Part shown: piece after piece, positions 38,240 to 47,818 of the stretch
How the letters are laid out: every line of letters starts with the position of its first letter
How positions within the stretch are numbered: position 1 is the first letter of the stretch
From: Gottfriedia endophytica
Lineage (GTDB): Bacteria; Bacillota; Bacilli; Bacillales; Bacillaceae_G
Direction: 5' to 3'
Length of the DNA stretch: 64,000 nucleotides
NCBI RefSeq assembly: GCF_017814275.1
Contig: NZ_JAGIYQ010000012.1
Coordinates: forward strand, 1-64,000
Program-made: the position numbers and the translations under genes
Notes under the pieces: generated by a model
Databases searched by the model: none
Told to the model about the DNA's origin: nothing
What the model saw: only the letters and a program-made list of their open reading frames with translations

Positions 38240-39535
38240 TCAGCTCAGTTCATGTGTAAGCATCGTTAAGCTATCTGCTGAAAATGCTACTTCATCAAAT
38301 GCTTTACCTAAATCATTTACGACACTTACGAAAGAGTGAACTTCATTTTCAATTTTATTATTTTGAGTTTTAGTTTCTCTCATTGTATTGAGTATTTCTT
38401 CAAAATAGTCTTCAGTTTCTTTCATATTACTATTACCATCTATTACTGCACCTTTAATTTGTTCAAGTGATTGCATTAATTTTTGCACTTCAGTATTTGT
38501 ATTTAAAATCAATGTAGATACATTTGTGACAGATTTTTTTGTTTCCTCAGATAATTTCCGCACCTCTCCTGCAACTATAGCAAATCCCTTCCCTTGTTCA
38601 CCAGCTCTAGCTGCTTCAATTGCAGCGTTTAGAGATAGAAGGTTTGTTTGGTCTGCAATTGCAGTGACAATATTAACAATTTCTTGCATTTGCTTCGTAA
38701 TGTCTATTAATTCAAGTACATCTGTTGAAATATCTTTAATTGAATTAGTAATGTTAGACATATTCATCTTTTGATTATGTATTTGTTCTTTTCCTTTTTT
38801 TGCACGTTCTTCCGCTAGTGCAGATAATTCTGTACCTGATTTTGCAAAAGAGACTATTTCTAAAGATTTTGAATTTAATTCATGGAAAGAGGCATTCGTT
38901 TCTTCGGATATAGCTGCAAGATTTTGTGATGCATTTGATACGTTATCTCTTACTAATATTTTTTTCTCTTGATTCTCTTTGTGAATTCGATCTGTTTCAT
39001 TGTCATATGCTTCAAGGACTATTTGTTGTTCTAAGTTCAAAATTTTTGAAACAGCTCTAATAGTTGCCAAACATTCTTCCTTGTCTAATATTTTTTCCTC
39101 AACTATGCTCTGTAATGAAAGAAATAAGTTTTGAAATGCACACATATACCATTTCGTTTTCAAACCAATTTTAACGTGGATATGAGCAATTTTAACCCTT
39201 TTTTCAATGAAAGAGTTGTTAATTACACCGTCAAACATTTCTGTTAAATGCTGGGTTAGTGTTTTTTTTAGCCTTTCCATCGTACTATTATTATTGATAG
39301 TTGTTACAAGAGATGGTTCGTTTTCTAAATTTTCATAAAAATCGTTAACGATGGTTTCTAATCTCTCGATAATGAAAGGTTGAATTCTCTTAATTCTCCT
39401 TAAATCATCAGATGTAAGCCCTATCATTTTTACCTGCTTTAAAATCTCACTATCATTTTGGATATTTAATTCAACCTTCTCTTCAAGTGTTTCTTTTAAA
39501 TTATGAACTTGATTCGACTTTTTTTTAAAGAACAA
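38240..39535 (-). CDS. hemAT: Haem-based aerotactic transducer HemAT
   Basis: Soluble globin-coupled chemoreceptor that senses oxygen and signals to CheA. The globin domain spans about 25-190, with the proximal haem histidine in [10 protein letters not shown]. The coiled-coil methyl-accepting domain has the hairpin tip [38 protein letters not shown]-type motif (tip residues [20 protein letters not shown]). No TM helices. I choose the TTG at 39535, 10 nt after AAAAGGAG, giving M-FFKKKSNQ and 432 aa, which resembles B. subtilis HemAT (begins MLFKK). The ATG at 39592 adds 19 residues with no ribosome site. Confidence 0.9.
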   Translation of the reverse strand: MFFKKKSNQVHNLKETLEEKVELNIQNDSEILKQVKMIGLTSDDLRRIKRIQPFIIERLETIVNDFYENLENEPSLVTTINNNSTMERLKKTLTQHLTEMFDGVINNSFIEKRVKIAHIHVKIGLKTKWYMCAFQNLFLSLQSIVEEKILDKEECLATIRAVSKILNLEQQIVLEAYDNETDRIHKENQEKKILVRDNVSNASQNLAAISEETNASFHELNSKSLEIVSFAKSGTELSALAEERAKKGKEQIHNQKMNMSNITNSIKDISTDVLELIDITKQMQEIVNIVTAIADQTNLLSLNAAIEAARAGEQGKGFAIVAGEVRKLSEETKKSVTNVSTLILNTNTEVQKLMQSLEQIKGAVIDGNSNMKETEDYFEEILNTMRETKTQNNKIENEVHSFVSVVNDLGKAFDEVAFSADSLTMLTHELS

Positions 39536-39828
39536 TGAAAGACCACTCCTTTTTAGTAAATATAATCGGGATAAATTATAATGTAGTAACAAAATTAATT
39601 ATGCGTTTTTACTCAATTTTTCGACAATTATCTACAATTACAAATTATATTAGTACTAACCCTTTTTTGTAAACATAAAAATTATACTCTATTAATCTCA
39701 TAGAGTATAACTGAGTTAATGCCTTACTGACAACGGTCCAAAGTTACCATAACTGAAAAATTATTTTCAACTTCCATATGGGTAATTAGTTGGATAAAAT
39801 CATTTAAAATGAAATGTACCAGGTAATA
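39536..39828. other. Intergenic region upstream of hemAT
   Basis: AT-rich, no gene seen. A TATAAT-like box occurs around 39578 on the minus strand, and a weak sigma-D-like CCCGATTA follows it, but no convincing sigma-D promoter with TAAA at the right distance was found. Confidence 0.3.
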
Positions 39829-39868
39829 AAAATAAGGGACAAATGATGTTAATCACGCCCCTTATTTT
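39829..39868 (-). terminator. Terminator of GT2 glycosyltransferase gene
   Basis: AAAATAAGGG pairs with CCCTTATTTT around a 20-nt loop; the minus strand ends in TTTTTATTACC. Confidence 0.7.
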
Positions 39869-39890
39869 CAATTTCCTATATAAAATTCAT

Positions 39891-41243
39891 TTATTCCCAT
39901 ACACGTTTTAATTTAAAAAACTCTTGTAAATACCCCCATACTGAAACTGGAGACATAATCATTTGATAAAAAAGGACAAATAAAATAAACCCGATTTTGT
40001 TTGTCCTAATTCTGAGATGAAGGTTTCGGAACACATAATATTTTTGGAAGATAAATAAAAGACCATAGCTTATAATCGTTAATGGTAAAACAAGTAATGT
40101 CATTGGTCCTACAATCCAATAAATACCAAAGAAAGCAAGAACAAAACCGGGAATCCAACAAAATGTGTAAACTGTATCTAAATATATCATCATTAAGTTG
40201 ATTCCTGTCATGTACTTTGTATAGATTTGAGGTTGATTCCATGGTTTAACTTCAATTAATCCTTCGATCATTCCTCTTGCCCATCTTGATCGTTGTGTTG
40301 CGAAATGTCCAAGTGAATTAGGTACATCTGTAAATGCAACGGCCAAAGGTTCGAAATAGACCTTCCATCCATTGTGTAAAAGTCTCCATGTTAAAACAAT
40401 GTCTTCACCAATAGCATCTGGCCAACCTTTCACTTCTCTTACAGATTCAGTTTTGTATAAACTAAATGCCCCTTGCGCCACTAGTGTACCTTGATACAAA
40501 CCTTGCAATCTTTTCATTGAAGCTATTCCGAGAAAATAATCAAATTCTTGTAGTTTAGTCCAAATATTTTCACGGCTATTACGGACAAGCATAGACCCAG
40601 CAACAGCACAAACATTTGAAGGACTACTTTTCATCCTAGAAACTAAATAACGTATAGCAGAAGGATGAAGCAAAGTGTCTGCATCTAAAGTAATCACATA
40701 AGGAGTACGGACGTGTTTTAATCCTTTATTCAATGCATTAAATTTACCAGGATTCGATTCATTTAATAAGGTAAGATTAAGAGCTAATTCTTTTTTCGCT
40801 CTTATTACCTCCTTACCTGTGTTATCTGTAGATTTGTTATTAATAACAATGACGTTTATTATACCTTCATAATCTTGATCTGCTACATACTTTAGCGTGT
40901 TAAAGATAGATTTCTCCTCATTATATGCAGCAACAAGTAAAGTAACATCATCAGAAGGAAATTCATTTTTCAATTTTGGCTGTCGATCTAAAATTAAACT
41001 GACGATTAAAAAGGCATTCAAATACCCTGGAATATATGCGATACCGCCAATAATAAAAATGGCAATAGGTAGAGTAAAAATTTCTGAAAGATCTTTTAAC
41101 CAAGATAATGAAAGATAAATAGAAAAAATGGTCCACCCTAAAGCAAATACATGACTTATCCAAAATTTCAGATTAACTGACAAATAATATCGAGTAAATC
41201 TTGATTTAAAAGTAGGTTTTATAGGTTCTAAATTCGGTTTCAT
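39891..41243 (-). CDS. Family 2 glycosyltransferase, processive membrane type
   Basis: Membrane glycosyltransferase related to PgaC/chitin synthase/BcsA enzymes that make beta-linked polysaccharides at the cytoplasmic face. Two N-terminal helices are followed by the GT-A domain, with VAAYNEEKSI, the DADTL nucleotide-metal motif and the product-binding QRSRWARG motif; three C-terminal helices follow. The upstream ATG at 41282 lacks a ribosome site. The ATG at 41243 follows AGGAGG by 4 nt, so I favour it (450 aa). It has no linked polysaccharide genes, so the polymer is unknown. Confidence 0.85.
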   Translation of the reverse strand: MKPNLEPIKPTFKSRFTRYYLSVNLKFWISHVFALGWTIFSIYLSLSWLKDLSEIFTLPIAIFIIGGIAYIPGYLNAFLIVSLILDRQPKLKNEFPSDDVTLLVAAYNEEKSIFNTLKYVADQDYEGIINVIVINNKSTDNTGKEVIRAKKELALNLTLLNESNPGKFNALNKGLKHVRTPYVITLDADTLLHPSAIRYLVSRMKSSPSNVCAVAGSMLVRNSRENIWTKLQEFDYFLGIASMKRLQGLYQGTLVAQGAFSLYKTESVREVKGWPDAIGEDIVLTWRLLHNGWKVYFEPLAVAFTDVPNSLGHFATQRSRWARGMIEGLIEVKPWNQPQIYTKYMTGINLMMIYLDTVYTFCWIPGFVLAFFGIYWIVGPMTLLVLPLTIISYGLLFIFQKYYVFRNLHLRIRTNKIGFILFVLFYQMIMSPVSVWGYLQEFFKLKRVWE

Positions 41244-41375
41244 CTGTCCTCCTATTGGTATTTTCATAGGATTTTCTATCATAAAACATAATGATTAAAA
41301 TACTATTATTCTATATTAAAATAGTATTATATCTTATTTAAATAAAATTTAAAAATCTAAATAGTGGTAATAAAA

Positions 41376-41403
41376 AACCCAATCCATTTGATAGATTGGG
41401 TTT
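41376..41403 (-). terminator. Terminator of nucleoside hydrolase gene
   Basis: AAACCCAATC pairs with GATTGGGTTT; the minus strand continues TTTATTACC. Confidence 0.8.
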
Positions 41404-41468
41404 GTTCATTAAGTGAATTCGATTATTTAAATCCAAATTAACTTGAAAACGTTTTATTAAAAAATTAA

Positions 41469-42422
41469 TCATAATTTCCTTTTTCGTAAAAATGTATTCA
41501 TTACATCTGACTTAAAACTTTCATAATCAAACTGAAGTGCTACATTATGATCTTTAAAGTCTGGATCTGGTTTAGAACGAAAATCTGCAATACTTTGACC
41601 AAATCCATCTCCTTGATCAGGAATTATTTTAATCGGTAGTTTTGTGATTTGTACAGAAAGTGGATTTAGCAAATACCATACCGTAAGAAAGTCATGCATA
41701 GGACTTCCAGCTATACCAGGATTCGAATGTGAGTAAAACTTATAATAGTAATCTAAAATCGGTTTAATGATAAGCCCTGCCGGATCTCGTGTATTCTGAT
41801 GAAATAAATCGATTTGTTTAACCATTTCAGGTGTCACAATTGCATTTTGTGTAACGTTTAAAGGAATAATTGTTAAATTCTTAGCATGTTGGTTAATTAA
41901 ATTTGCAGCATAAGGATCTGCGTAAAAATTAGCCTCAGCTACAGCTGTTACATTTCCTGGACAAAAAAAAGCTCCTCCCATACATATGTACTCTTTCACA
42001 TTTGCCATTTTTTCCAAGTTTAAAACAAACATCGTTGCCAAAGTAGAAAGTCGCCCGAGATTAATAATTGAGAGATCATTACTATTTGAATCTATTATCG
42101 GATAAACATCATTTACAGAATAAACCGGTGATGAGATTTTCGGAGGAATAATCGGTCCTAATCCAGATTCACCATGCACCTCTGGAAAGGATCCAACCGC
42201 TTTTCCAGTTAAAGGGATTGAAGCACCAAGAAAAACTGGTATATCTTGTCTTCCTGAAATATATTTTAAATAGTTAATATTCCATATAGCTTTTTCCCTC
42301 GTTACATTGCCATAGTCCGCTACAATGCCTAAGATTTTAATATCATCCCGAAAAAAGGTATATATAATTGCAAATGCATCATCAATTCCTAAATCAGTAA
42401 ACAATAGTACTTTTTTTTGCAT
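41469..42422 (-). CDS. Inosine-uridine-type nucleoside hydrolase
   Basis: Calcium-dependent N-ribohydrolase of 317 aa that splits nucleosides into base and ribose. The N-terminal metal motif is FTDLGIDDAFAI (family consensus DTDPGxDDAxA); the first Asp is D10 and the LGIDDA aspartates are present, while P is replaced by L. The C-terminal SNPGIAGSPMHDFLTVWYL contains the active-site His-Asp. Monocistronic, with AGGAGG start and its own terminator. It belongs to purine/pyrimidine salvage; the preferred nucleoside cannot be told. Confidence 0.85.
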   Translation of the reverse strand: MQKKVLLFTDLGIDDAFAIIYTFFRDDIKILGIVADYGNVTREKAIWNINYLKYISGRQDIPVFLGASIPLTGKAVGSFPEVHGESGLGPIIPPKISSPVYSVNDVYPIIDSNSNDLSIINLGRLSTLATMFVLNLEKMANVKEYICMGGAFFCPGNVTAVAEANFYADPYAANLINQHAKNLTIIPLNVTQNAIVTPEMVKQIDLFHQNTRDPAGLIIKPILDYYYKFYSHSNPGIAGSPMHDFLTVWYLLNPLSVQITKLPIKIIPDQGDGFGQSIADFRSKPDPDFKDHNVALQFDYESFKSDVMNTFLRKRKL

Positions 42423-42573
42423 AACTTTTCCTCCAAAAATGTAAAAAGAATAGTCAATTCAATGGATTCGAAACAAATTGTTTACTATATAGATATGAAT
42501 AGTACAAAAATTAATTCTGTTTAAAACACGTTAAAGAGTATTTTGTCTGCTGAAAATACAAGACAAAATAAAA

Positions 42574-42592
42574 AGGATCTTTAACAGATCCT
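42574..42592 (-). terminator. Terminator of dinB-family gene
   Basis: AGGATCT pairs with AGATCCT around TTAAC; the minus strand ends TTTTTATTTTG. Confidence 0.75.
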
Positions 42593-42639
42593 GACAATAT
42601 TTATAAATTTCTTTATCTAATAGTTAATGAATGTTAGTA

Positions 42640-43146
42640 TTACTTTTCTTTATCATATAAATATAAACCATAATCCTGCATAACAGATTGATATCCTTGT
42701 TGCCGTAACATTGCAGCGATATTACCTCGGTGGTAAGATCCATGAGTGACAATATGTAAAATGGTTTCAGATATTGACGTTTCGAGCCCTCCCGCATATG
42801 GATTATCCACCACTATTGGCTCTTCATTGTCTTCCATTATTAAAATATCTATATATCTTTTTGATAAATTTAAATAACTTGTTTCCATTTCCTCAATTCC
42901 AATTGACTTAGTTTGTTCTCCTATACTATTAGCGAATCCCATAGCTTCTTTCATACTTTTCCCAGAAATTACATCTAACCAAACGTAATCAGTTAAATAA
43001 ATATGTGTAATTACGTTTGATATTGTAGGAAATATACTATTAATTTCTTTAAAATAAACATCATTAGGTAATTCTTTTAAGCGATCAAATATTTTTTTGT
43101 TCGCCCAATAGTGATAATTGTACATGTCTAACACATGTTTGCTCAT
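42640..43146 (-). CDS. DinB/YfiT-like putative metal-dependent hydrolase
   Basis: Four-helix-bundle DinB-family protein, 168 aa from the ATG at 43146, which has AAAGGATG 7 nt away. The reading frame to 43188 extends into repeat A6 and is less likely. The predicted metal histidines are in MYNYHYWANKKIFDRL (helix 1) and HIVTHGSYHRGNIAAML near the end. Relatives include bacillithiol S-transferases and proteins of unknown function. The family A repeat ends only 25 bp above the start, so the promoter must lie in or beyond the repeat. Confidence 0.8.
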   Translation of the reverse strand: MSKHVLDMYNYHYWANKKIFDRLKELPNDVYFKEINSIFPTISNVITHIYLTDYVWLDVISGKSMKEAMGFANSIGEQTKSIGIEEMETSYLNLSKRYIDILIMEDNEEPIVVDNPYAGGLETSISETILHIVTHGSYHRGNIAAMLRQQGYQSVMQDYGLYLYDKEK

Positions 43147-43170
43147 ACTTAACACATCCTTTTGAATAAT

Positions 43171-43394
43171 GGCTGTTTTTGTATACATTATTGCTATTTA
43201 GTATGTGTACGTTGATTTCCACTCCAGGATGCTCGCTTTCCTTGGGGCGTGAGCTGAGCCTCCTCGTCGCATACGCTCCTGTGGGGTCTCAGCCTTCACA
43301 CATCTCCCACAGGAGTCGAGCACCCTTCCGTTCCAATTATCTTCTCTCTTTTGAATTTAAAACCCTAAAAAACAACAATTTTAAAATAAGAGCC
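43171..43394 (+). repeat. Interspersed repeat family A, copy A6
   Basis: Full copy with left arm GGCTGTTTTTGTATACATTA and right arm AAAACAACAATTTTAAAATA, then AGAGCC. The centre has TGGGGCGTGAGCTGAGCCTC and CCCACAGGAGTCGAGCACCC. It lies directly upstream of the DinB gene start. Confidence 0.85.
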
Positions 43395-43591
43395 TTATTA
43401 ATACTAATACTTCTAATCTATATATATATTTATTTAATACAAAAATAAATATGTTCTTATAATTAGTTAGTATTTTCAAGTTAAATAAAATCGCTTTTTT
43501 AATAAAGTTTATTATATTTCATTAGGACGTTTGATGAGCTCAAAGTGATTTCCCACCTTCAGTTTCAAACAACTCTCTATTAACTTTAGAA

Positions 43592-43767
43592 CCTGTTAAA
43601 TTAGATTGTTGATATTCGATAAAATCCATTAGCTTTCCAGGGCCGAATTACCGAGCCTCCTTGACGCACCTCTCTGCGTGTTCTCGGCGGTATCGTTTTT
43701 CCTCAGGAGTTTCGCGGATTTTATCTCCAAACTCATCTTTATTGATTATCAACAATAAACTTTAACA
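43592..43767 (+). repeat. Interspersed repeat family B, copy B3
   Basis: The best-preserved inverted ends of the family: left CTGTTAAATTAGATTGTTGA against right TCAACAATAAACTTTAACAG, then a second pair GATAAAATCC/GGATTTTATC. The centre is CCGAGCCTCC...GTTCTCGGCGG. It lies between A6 and the copZ terminator; the 43395-43591 spacer is AT-rich and empty. Confidence 0.85.
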
Positions 43768-43785
43768 GAATCTTTCTTAAAAAAA

Positions 43786-43812
43786 GGAGCGCATTCAGTT
43801 TAAATGCACTCC
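43786..43812 (-). terminator. Terminator of copper operon
   Basis: GGAGTGCATT pairs with AATGCGCTCC (one mismatch) on the minus strand, followed by TTTTTTTAAG. It starts just after the copZ stop. Confidence 0.8.
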
Positions 43813-43819
43813 TCATTTT

Positions 43820-44026
43820 TTATACTACCTCATAACCTTGTTCTTCAATTACTTCCTTAATTTCGTCAATTGATACAGTTTCTGAATTGAAACAAACCTC
43901 AACTTTTCCTTGGTTTAAATGAACTTTCACTTCACTAACCCCATTAATCTTTCCTACTGTACTTTCAATCGAATTTACACAATGGCCACATGACATTCCA
44001 TTTACATTTAAAGTAATTTGTTCCAT
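43820..44026 (-). CDS. copZ: Copper chaperone CopZ
   Basis: Small heavy-metal-associated protein of 68 aa with the copper-binding GMSCGHC motif at about 10-16 and a ferredoxin-like beta-alpha-beta-beta-alpha-beta pattern. It delivers Cu(I) to the CopA ATPase in the cytoplasm. It is the last gene of the operon, 44 bp after the His-rich membrane protein. The usual Bacillus order csoR-copZ-copA is rearranged here (copA first, no csoR). Confidence 0.95.
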   Translation of the reverse strand: MEQITLNVNGMSCGHCVNSIESTVGKINGVSEVKVHLNQGKVEVCFNSETVSIDEIKEVIEEQGYEVV

Positions 44027-44070
44027 TTTTCTTCCTCCTACTATTTTTTAATTAAATTGTTGTTTACAAT

Positions 44071-44862
44071 TTAGTTGATTTTCACTACAAACGGAAACGC
44101 GCGTACTACACCATTCTGTTTAAATTCAGCCCATATTTTGTAAATACCTGGTTTATCGAATTCAGTTGCAAATATTGGTTTACCATTATCTTTTGGATGA
44201 ACATGTAGATAATGAGTAGCATGTTCATCTAATATAACAACGTGTCCCATTGCACCAAGGTATGGTTCTAAATTTGTAGTGTCTAACTTAAAATCTAGTG
44301 TTATCATTTCGTGAGCTTTATGTGAACTCATATTTAATGAAACTATTTTTCCTTCAACTTCTTTTGTCAGTTTTGTATCAGGAATTAAATTTGGTTCATG
44401 AACAACTTCATTTTTTCCTACCTTAAATTGAACTGGTTTTACGACATACTGTAAATTTTTGGGTTTTATATCAATAAACGCTTTATACGAACCATTACTT
44501 AAATTCTTCTGAATTTGGAATTTACCATTACCAAGCTGCTTTGGATGAAGGTGATAGTACTGATTTAATTGGTCATTTACCACGATTAAATGAAGGATCT
44601 TTTCATGGTTTACTTCAAATTGAGTAACTGGATTTCCTGATTTGTTTTTTATAGAAATGGTAATTAATCCATTTTGATACTGAAGTTCAGTATTTACTTC
44701 ACTTTCATTTTCATTAGTCTCGTGGTGCATCATGTCATCATTATGACCATCCATTTTTTCATGTGTACCATTCGATTCATTTTGGAAAAAATTTTCATAT
44801 ATGGTAAACCCACCAATTGCTACTGCAAGGTATAAAATAGCAGCAAGAACCCATTTTTTCAT
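44071..44862 (-). CDS. Membrane-anchored His-rich protein of copper operon, duplicated domain
   Basis: Protein of 263 aa with one N-terminal TM helix (4-21), a Met/His-rich stretch (EKMDGHNDDMMHHETNEN, about 35-52) and two related extracellular beta-domains. Each domain has a matching segment: HLIVVNDQLNQYYHLHPK near 90-107 and HVVILDEHATHYLHVHPK near 207-224, so it arose by internal duplication. The HxHP motifs and Met/His cluster are good Cu or Ag ligands. Placed between copA and copZ, it probably binds or buffers exported copper outside the membrane. I know no experimental name for it. Confidence 0.75.
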   Translation of the reverse strand: MKKWVLAAILYLAVAIGGFTIYENFFQNESNGTHEKMDGHNDDMMHHETNENESEVNTELQYQNGLITISIKNKSGNPVTQFEVNHEKILHLIVVNDQLNQYYHLHPKQLGNGKFQIQKNLSNGSYKAFIDIKPKNLQYVVKPVQFKVGKNEVVHEPNLIPDTKLTKEVEGKIVSLNMSSHKAHEMITLDFKLDTTNLEPYLGAMGHVVILDEHATHYLHVHPKDNGKPIFATEFDKPGIYKIWAEFKQNGVVRAFPFVVKIN

Positions 44863-44876
44863 CGTAATTTCTCCTT

Positions 44877-47303
44877 TTATTTTAAATGGTCTAATTTCAC
44901 TCTTTGTAAACGTAGTGCATTTAAAACAACTGAAACAGAACTAAAGGCCATAGCAGCACCAGCAACCCAAGGAGCTAAAAAGCCCATTGCAGCAATTGGA
45001 ACACCAATTGCATTATAAGCAAATGCCCAAAATAAATTTTGTTTAATATTTCTAATCGTCTTTTTACTCATGAAAATTGCATCAGCAATACTGTTTAAAT
45101 CTCCACGAATTAATGTAATATCAGCTGCTTCCATCGCAACATCTGTTCCTGTTCCAATTGCCATTCCAATATCAGCCATTGCTAGAGCAGGAGCATCGTT
45201 TATTCCATCCCCAACCATGGCGACTTTTTTTCCTAATTGTTGAAGTTTTTTTACTTCGTTTGCTTTTCCATCTGGTAACACTTCTGCTATAACATTCTTA
45301 ATTCCAGCTTGCTCGGCAATGTTTTTTGCAGTTCTTTCATTATCTCCTGTAATCATAATTACTTCGAGACCCATTTCAATTAAACGAGAGATAGCATTTT
45401 TAGATGATTCTTTTATTGTGTCTGCAACTGCTACCAAACCGGCATATTGACCATTAATTGAAACTAACATTACTGTTTTTCCGATATTCTCTAATTTTTC
45501 CATAATTGGTATTGCTAGTGGAGCATCAATATTGTTAACACTCATTAGTTTTCTTGTACCAACTAAAACTTCCTTCGATTGAATAATAGCTTTAATTCCA
45601 TACCCTGGTATCGCTTCAAATTCATCTAGTTCACCTAATTGAATTCCTCTCTCTTGAATTCCAGTTACAAGTGCTTCTGCAAGTGGATGTTCAGATCGTT
45701 TTTCGGCTGATCCGATTAAATATAGAAATTCTTCTTCATTTATACTTTTTTCTACTAATACATCCGTTAATACAGGTTTTCCATTAGTCACTGTTCCAGT
45801 TTTATCTAATAGGACAGTAGTGATTTTTTGAGTAGTTTCTAAATGTTCTCCACCTTTAAATAAAATTCCATACTCAGCAGCACGACCAGAACCTGCCATG
45901 ATTGATGTCGGGGTTGCTAATCCTAATGCACATGGACAAGCAATAACTAAAACTGCAATCAACTTTTCTAATGCAACTGAAAATTCACCTGGATTTATCC
46001 AGATAAACCAAATTAAAAAGGTAATTACTGCTATACCTACTACTATTGGAACAAATACTCCAGAAATTTGATCTGCTAAACGTTGAATAGGAGCTTTTGA
46101 ACCTTGAGCTTCCTCAACAACTTTTATAATTTGAGAAAGTACGGTATCTCGCCCTACTTTTTTGGCTTTTATCTTTAAAAATCCATTTTTGTTAATCGTA
46201 GCGCCCGTAACAAAATCTCCAATAGATTTATCAACTGGTATGCTCTCACCAGTTAACATCGATTCATCTAAAGCAGAATTTCCGTCTACAATTTCTCCAT
46301 CAACAGGTATTTTTTCACCTGGTTTAACATATACAATGTCTCCTACTTTAACTTCTTCAAGTAGAATCTCTCTTTCAATCCCATCTCTAACAACTATTGC
46401 CGTCTTCGCCTGTAAACCCATTAATTTTTTTATTGCTTCTGAAGAACGCCCTTTTGCTTTTGCTTCAAATAATTTTCCTAAAATGATTAATGTGATTAAT
46501 ACTGCGCTTGTTTCATAATATAGTTCAACCGAATGTGAACCCCATTCTTTTATTGACATATACAAGCTATAAAAATATGCCGCAGAAGTACCTAAAGCAA
46601 CTAAAACATCCATATTTGCACTTTTATTTCTAAGCGCTTTAAAAGCTCCAATATAAAATTGCTTACCAACTATGAATTGAACTGGCGTAGCAAGTAAAAA
46701 TTGCATCCATGGATTCATAAACATTTCCGGCAGGTAAATAAATGACGTGAACGAAAAATGACTGACCATAGCCCATAATAGTGGAAAAGAAAGAATCAAT
46801 GAGAACAAAAATTTTCCTTTTTGATTTTCAATCTCTTTCAGACGGTGATCACTTGTTTTTTGATTTTCTTCATCTTTAACTTTTGCACCGTATCCAAGTT
46901 TATTGATTTTATCGATTATCCCTTGAACTGTAATATCAGAAGGATTATATACTACTGATGCAGTTTCTAACGCTAAATTAACATTTACGTTTAATACTCC
47001 TGGATCTTTTTTTATGACTTTTTCAATTCGATTGGCACATGCAGCACAAGTCATTCCACTTATTGTAAAATCCGCTTTTTCAGTTATTACTCCATATCCT
47101 AATTTTTCTATTCTCTCTTGGAAATCGATTAGATTAGTTATCTTTGGATCATATTTAATTGTAGAATTTTCAAGTGCGAAGTTTACATTTGCTTTTTCTA
47201 CACCTTCCAATTTATTTAATCCTTTTTCAATTCGATTCGCGCATGCTGCACAAGTCATTCCTGAAATTTGTATGTTGGTTTCTTTAAACTCTGTTTTACT
47301 CAT
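44877..47303 (-). CDS. copA: Copper-exporting P1B-type ATPase CopA
   Basis: Cu(I) efflux pump, 808 aa from the ATG at 47303 (AGG TTTGGAG ATG gives good spacing; the TTG two codons up is too close to its ribosome site). Two N-terminal HMA domains each carry [13 protein letters not shown]. Eight TM helices follow, with the CPC metal site in [13 protein letters not shown], the phosphorylation motif [11 protein letters not shown], the TGE loop (LTGES), HPLAEAL in the nucleotide domain and [14 protein letters not shown] in the hinge. First gene of the operon, with CsoR-like palindromes upstream. Confidence 0.95.
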   Translation of the reverse strand: MSKTEFKETNIQISGMTCAACANRIEKGLNKLEGVEKANVNFALENSTIKYDPKITNLIDFQERIEKLGYGVITEKADFTISGMTCAACANRIEKVIKKDPGVLNVNVNLALETASVVYNPSDITVQGIIDKINKLGYGAKVKDEENQKTSDHRLKEIENQKGKFLFSLILSFPLLWAMVSHFSFTSFIYLPEMFMNPWMQFLLATPVQFIVGKQFYIGAFKALRNKSANMDVLVALGTSAAYFYSLYMSIKEWGSHSVELYYETSAVLITLIILGKLFEAKAKGRSSEAIKKLMGLQAKTAIVVRDGIEREILLEEVKVGDIVYVKPGEKIPVDGEIVDGNSALDESMLTGESIPVDKSIGDFVTGATINKNGFLKIKAKKVGRDTVLSQIIKVVEEAQGSKAPIQRLADQISGVFVPIVVGIAVITFLIWFIWINPGEFSVALEKLIAVLVIACPCALGLATPTSIMAGSGRAAEYGILFKGGEHLETTQKITTVLLDKTGTVTNGKPVLTDVLVEKSINEEEFLYLIGSAEKRSEHPLAEALVTGIQERGIQLGELDEFEAIPGYGIKAIIQSKEVLVGTRKLMSVNNIDAPLAIPIMEKLENIGKTVMLVSINGQYAGLVAVADTIKESSKNAISRLIEMGLEVIMITGDNERTAKNIAEQAGIKNVIAEVLPDGKANEVKKLQQLGKKVAMVGDGINDAPALAMADIGMAIGTGTDVAMEAADITLIRGDLNSIADAIFMSKKTIRNIKQNLFWAFAYNAIGVPIAAMGFLAPWVAGAAMAFSSVSVVLNALRLQRVKLDHLK

Positions 47304-47320
47304 CTCCAAACCTCCAGACC

Positions 47321-47337
47321 ATACTCCTTAGGGGTAT
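47321..47337 (-). promoter_or_regulatory. CsoR-like operator at copA
   Basis: ATACTCCTTAGGGGTAT is a near-palindrome of the kind bound by CsoR (TAxCCC..GGGTA). It ends 18 bp above the copA start, next to the ribosome site. A second similar site is at 47671. CsoR itself is not in this window. Confidence 0.5.
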
Positions 47338-47439
47338 TCATTTTTGTAAAAAAAAACAGAAACCTAAATTCCTATGTTTTACTTTTCAATTACTTATTTT
47401 GAAGACTACCAAAACACTAACTTAAATTGATTATTTAAT

Positions 47440-47491
47440 GGCTGTTTTCCTATTTACATATCTAAAAGCAACAATCTTTAAAAAAATAGCC
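47440..47491 (+). repeat. Family A remnant (52-bp mini copy, A8)
   Basis: Retains the outer left end GGCTGTTTTCCTAT joined to the right end CTAAAAGCAACAATCTTT...AATAGCC; the whole central part is gone. It lies in the copA leader region between the two CsoR-like sites, in the same orientation as all other A copies. Confidence 0.75.
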
Positions 47492-47670
47492 TTTTTAATA
47501 AATCCTTTATCTCAAATATTTCGTTGGCATACCTTTTTTAGTTTTCAAACTTGTGTTTTTTCTAGACAATTCATTCGTTCATGATTAAGATGTACAACAT
47601 TTTGTTTTTGAAACAATTTGATATGATTTCTAAGTTAAGTAACTGAAAATTCTTTTCTCACTATATATAC

Positions 47671-47687
47671 TATACCCCCCTAGTGTA
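47671..47687 (-). promoter_or_regulatory. Second CsoR-like site upstream of copA
   Basis: TATACCCCCCTAGTGTA is a C-tract palindrome similar to CsoR operators, about 370 bp upstream of copA. It may mark the true promoter, or regulate a distal start; no other gene begins here. Confidence 0.35.
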
Positions 47688-47760
47688 TGTGTCAATAAAT
47701 TTCAACTTTTTTTCTTGTTAGTTGTTCAATTATAAATTACATGTTGAACCACTGTTTTAA

Positions 47761-47798
47761 ACAAAAAAATAGAACCTTCTCAAGTTCTATTTTTTTGT
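47761..47798 (-). terminator. Terminator of CoxG-like gene
   Basis: ACAAAAAAATAGAAC pairs with GTTCTATTTTTTTGT; strong U-tract on both strands. Confidence 0.85.
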
Positions 47799-47818
47799 TT
47801 AATTTAGTATTCTCATAT

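Noticed and set aside
41444-41457. cre-like TGAAAACGTTTTAT
   Set aside because: It lies between the nucleoside hydrolase stop codon and its terminator, not at a promoter; probably chance.
43179-43448. Frame of 89 codons through repeat A6; similarly 33860-34057 in A5
   Set aside because: These are translations of the non-coding family A repeat; each copy breaks the frame differently.
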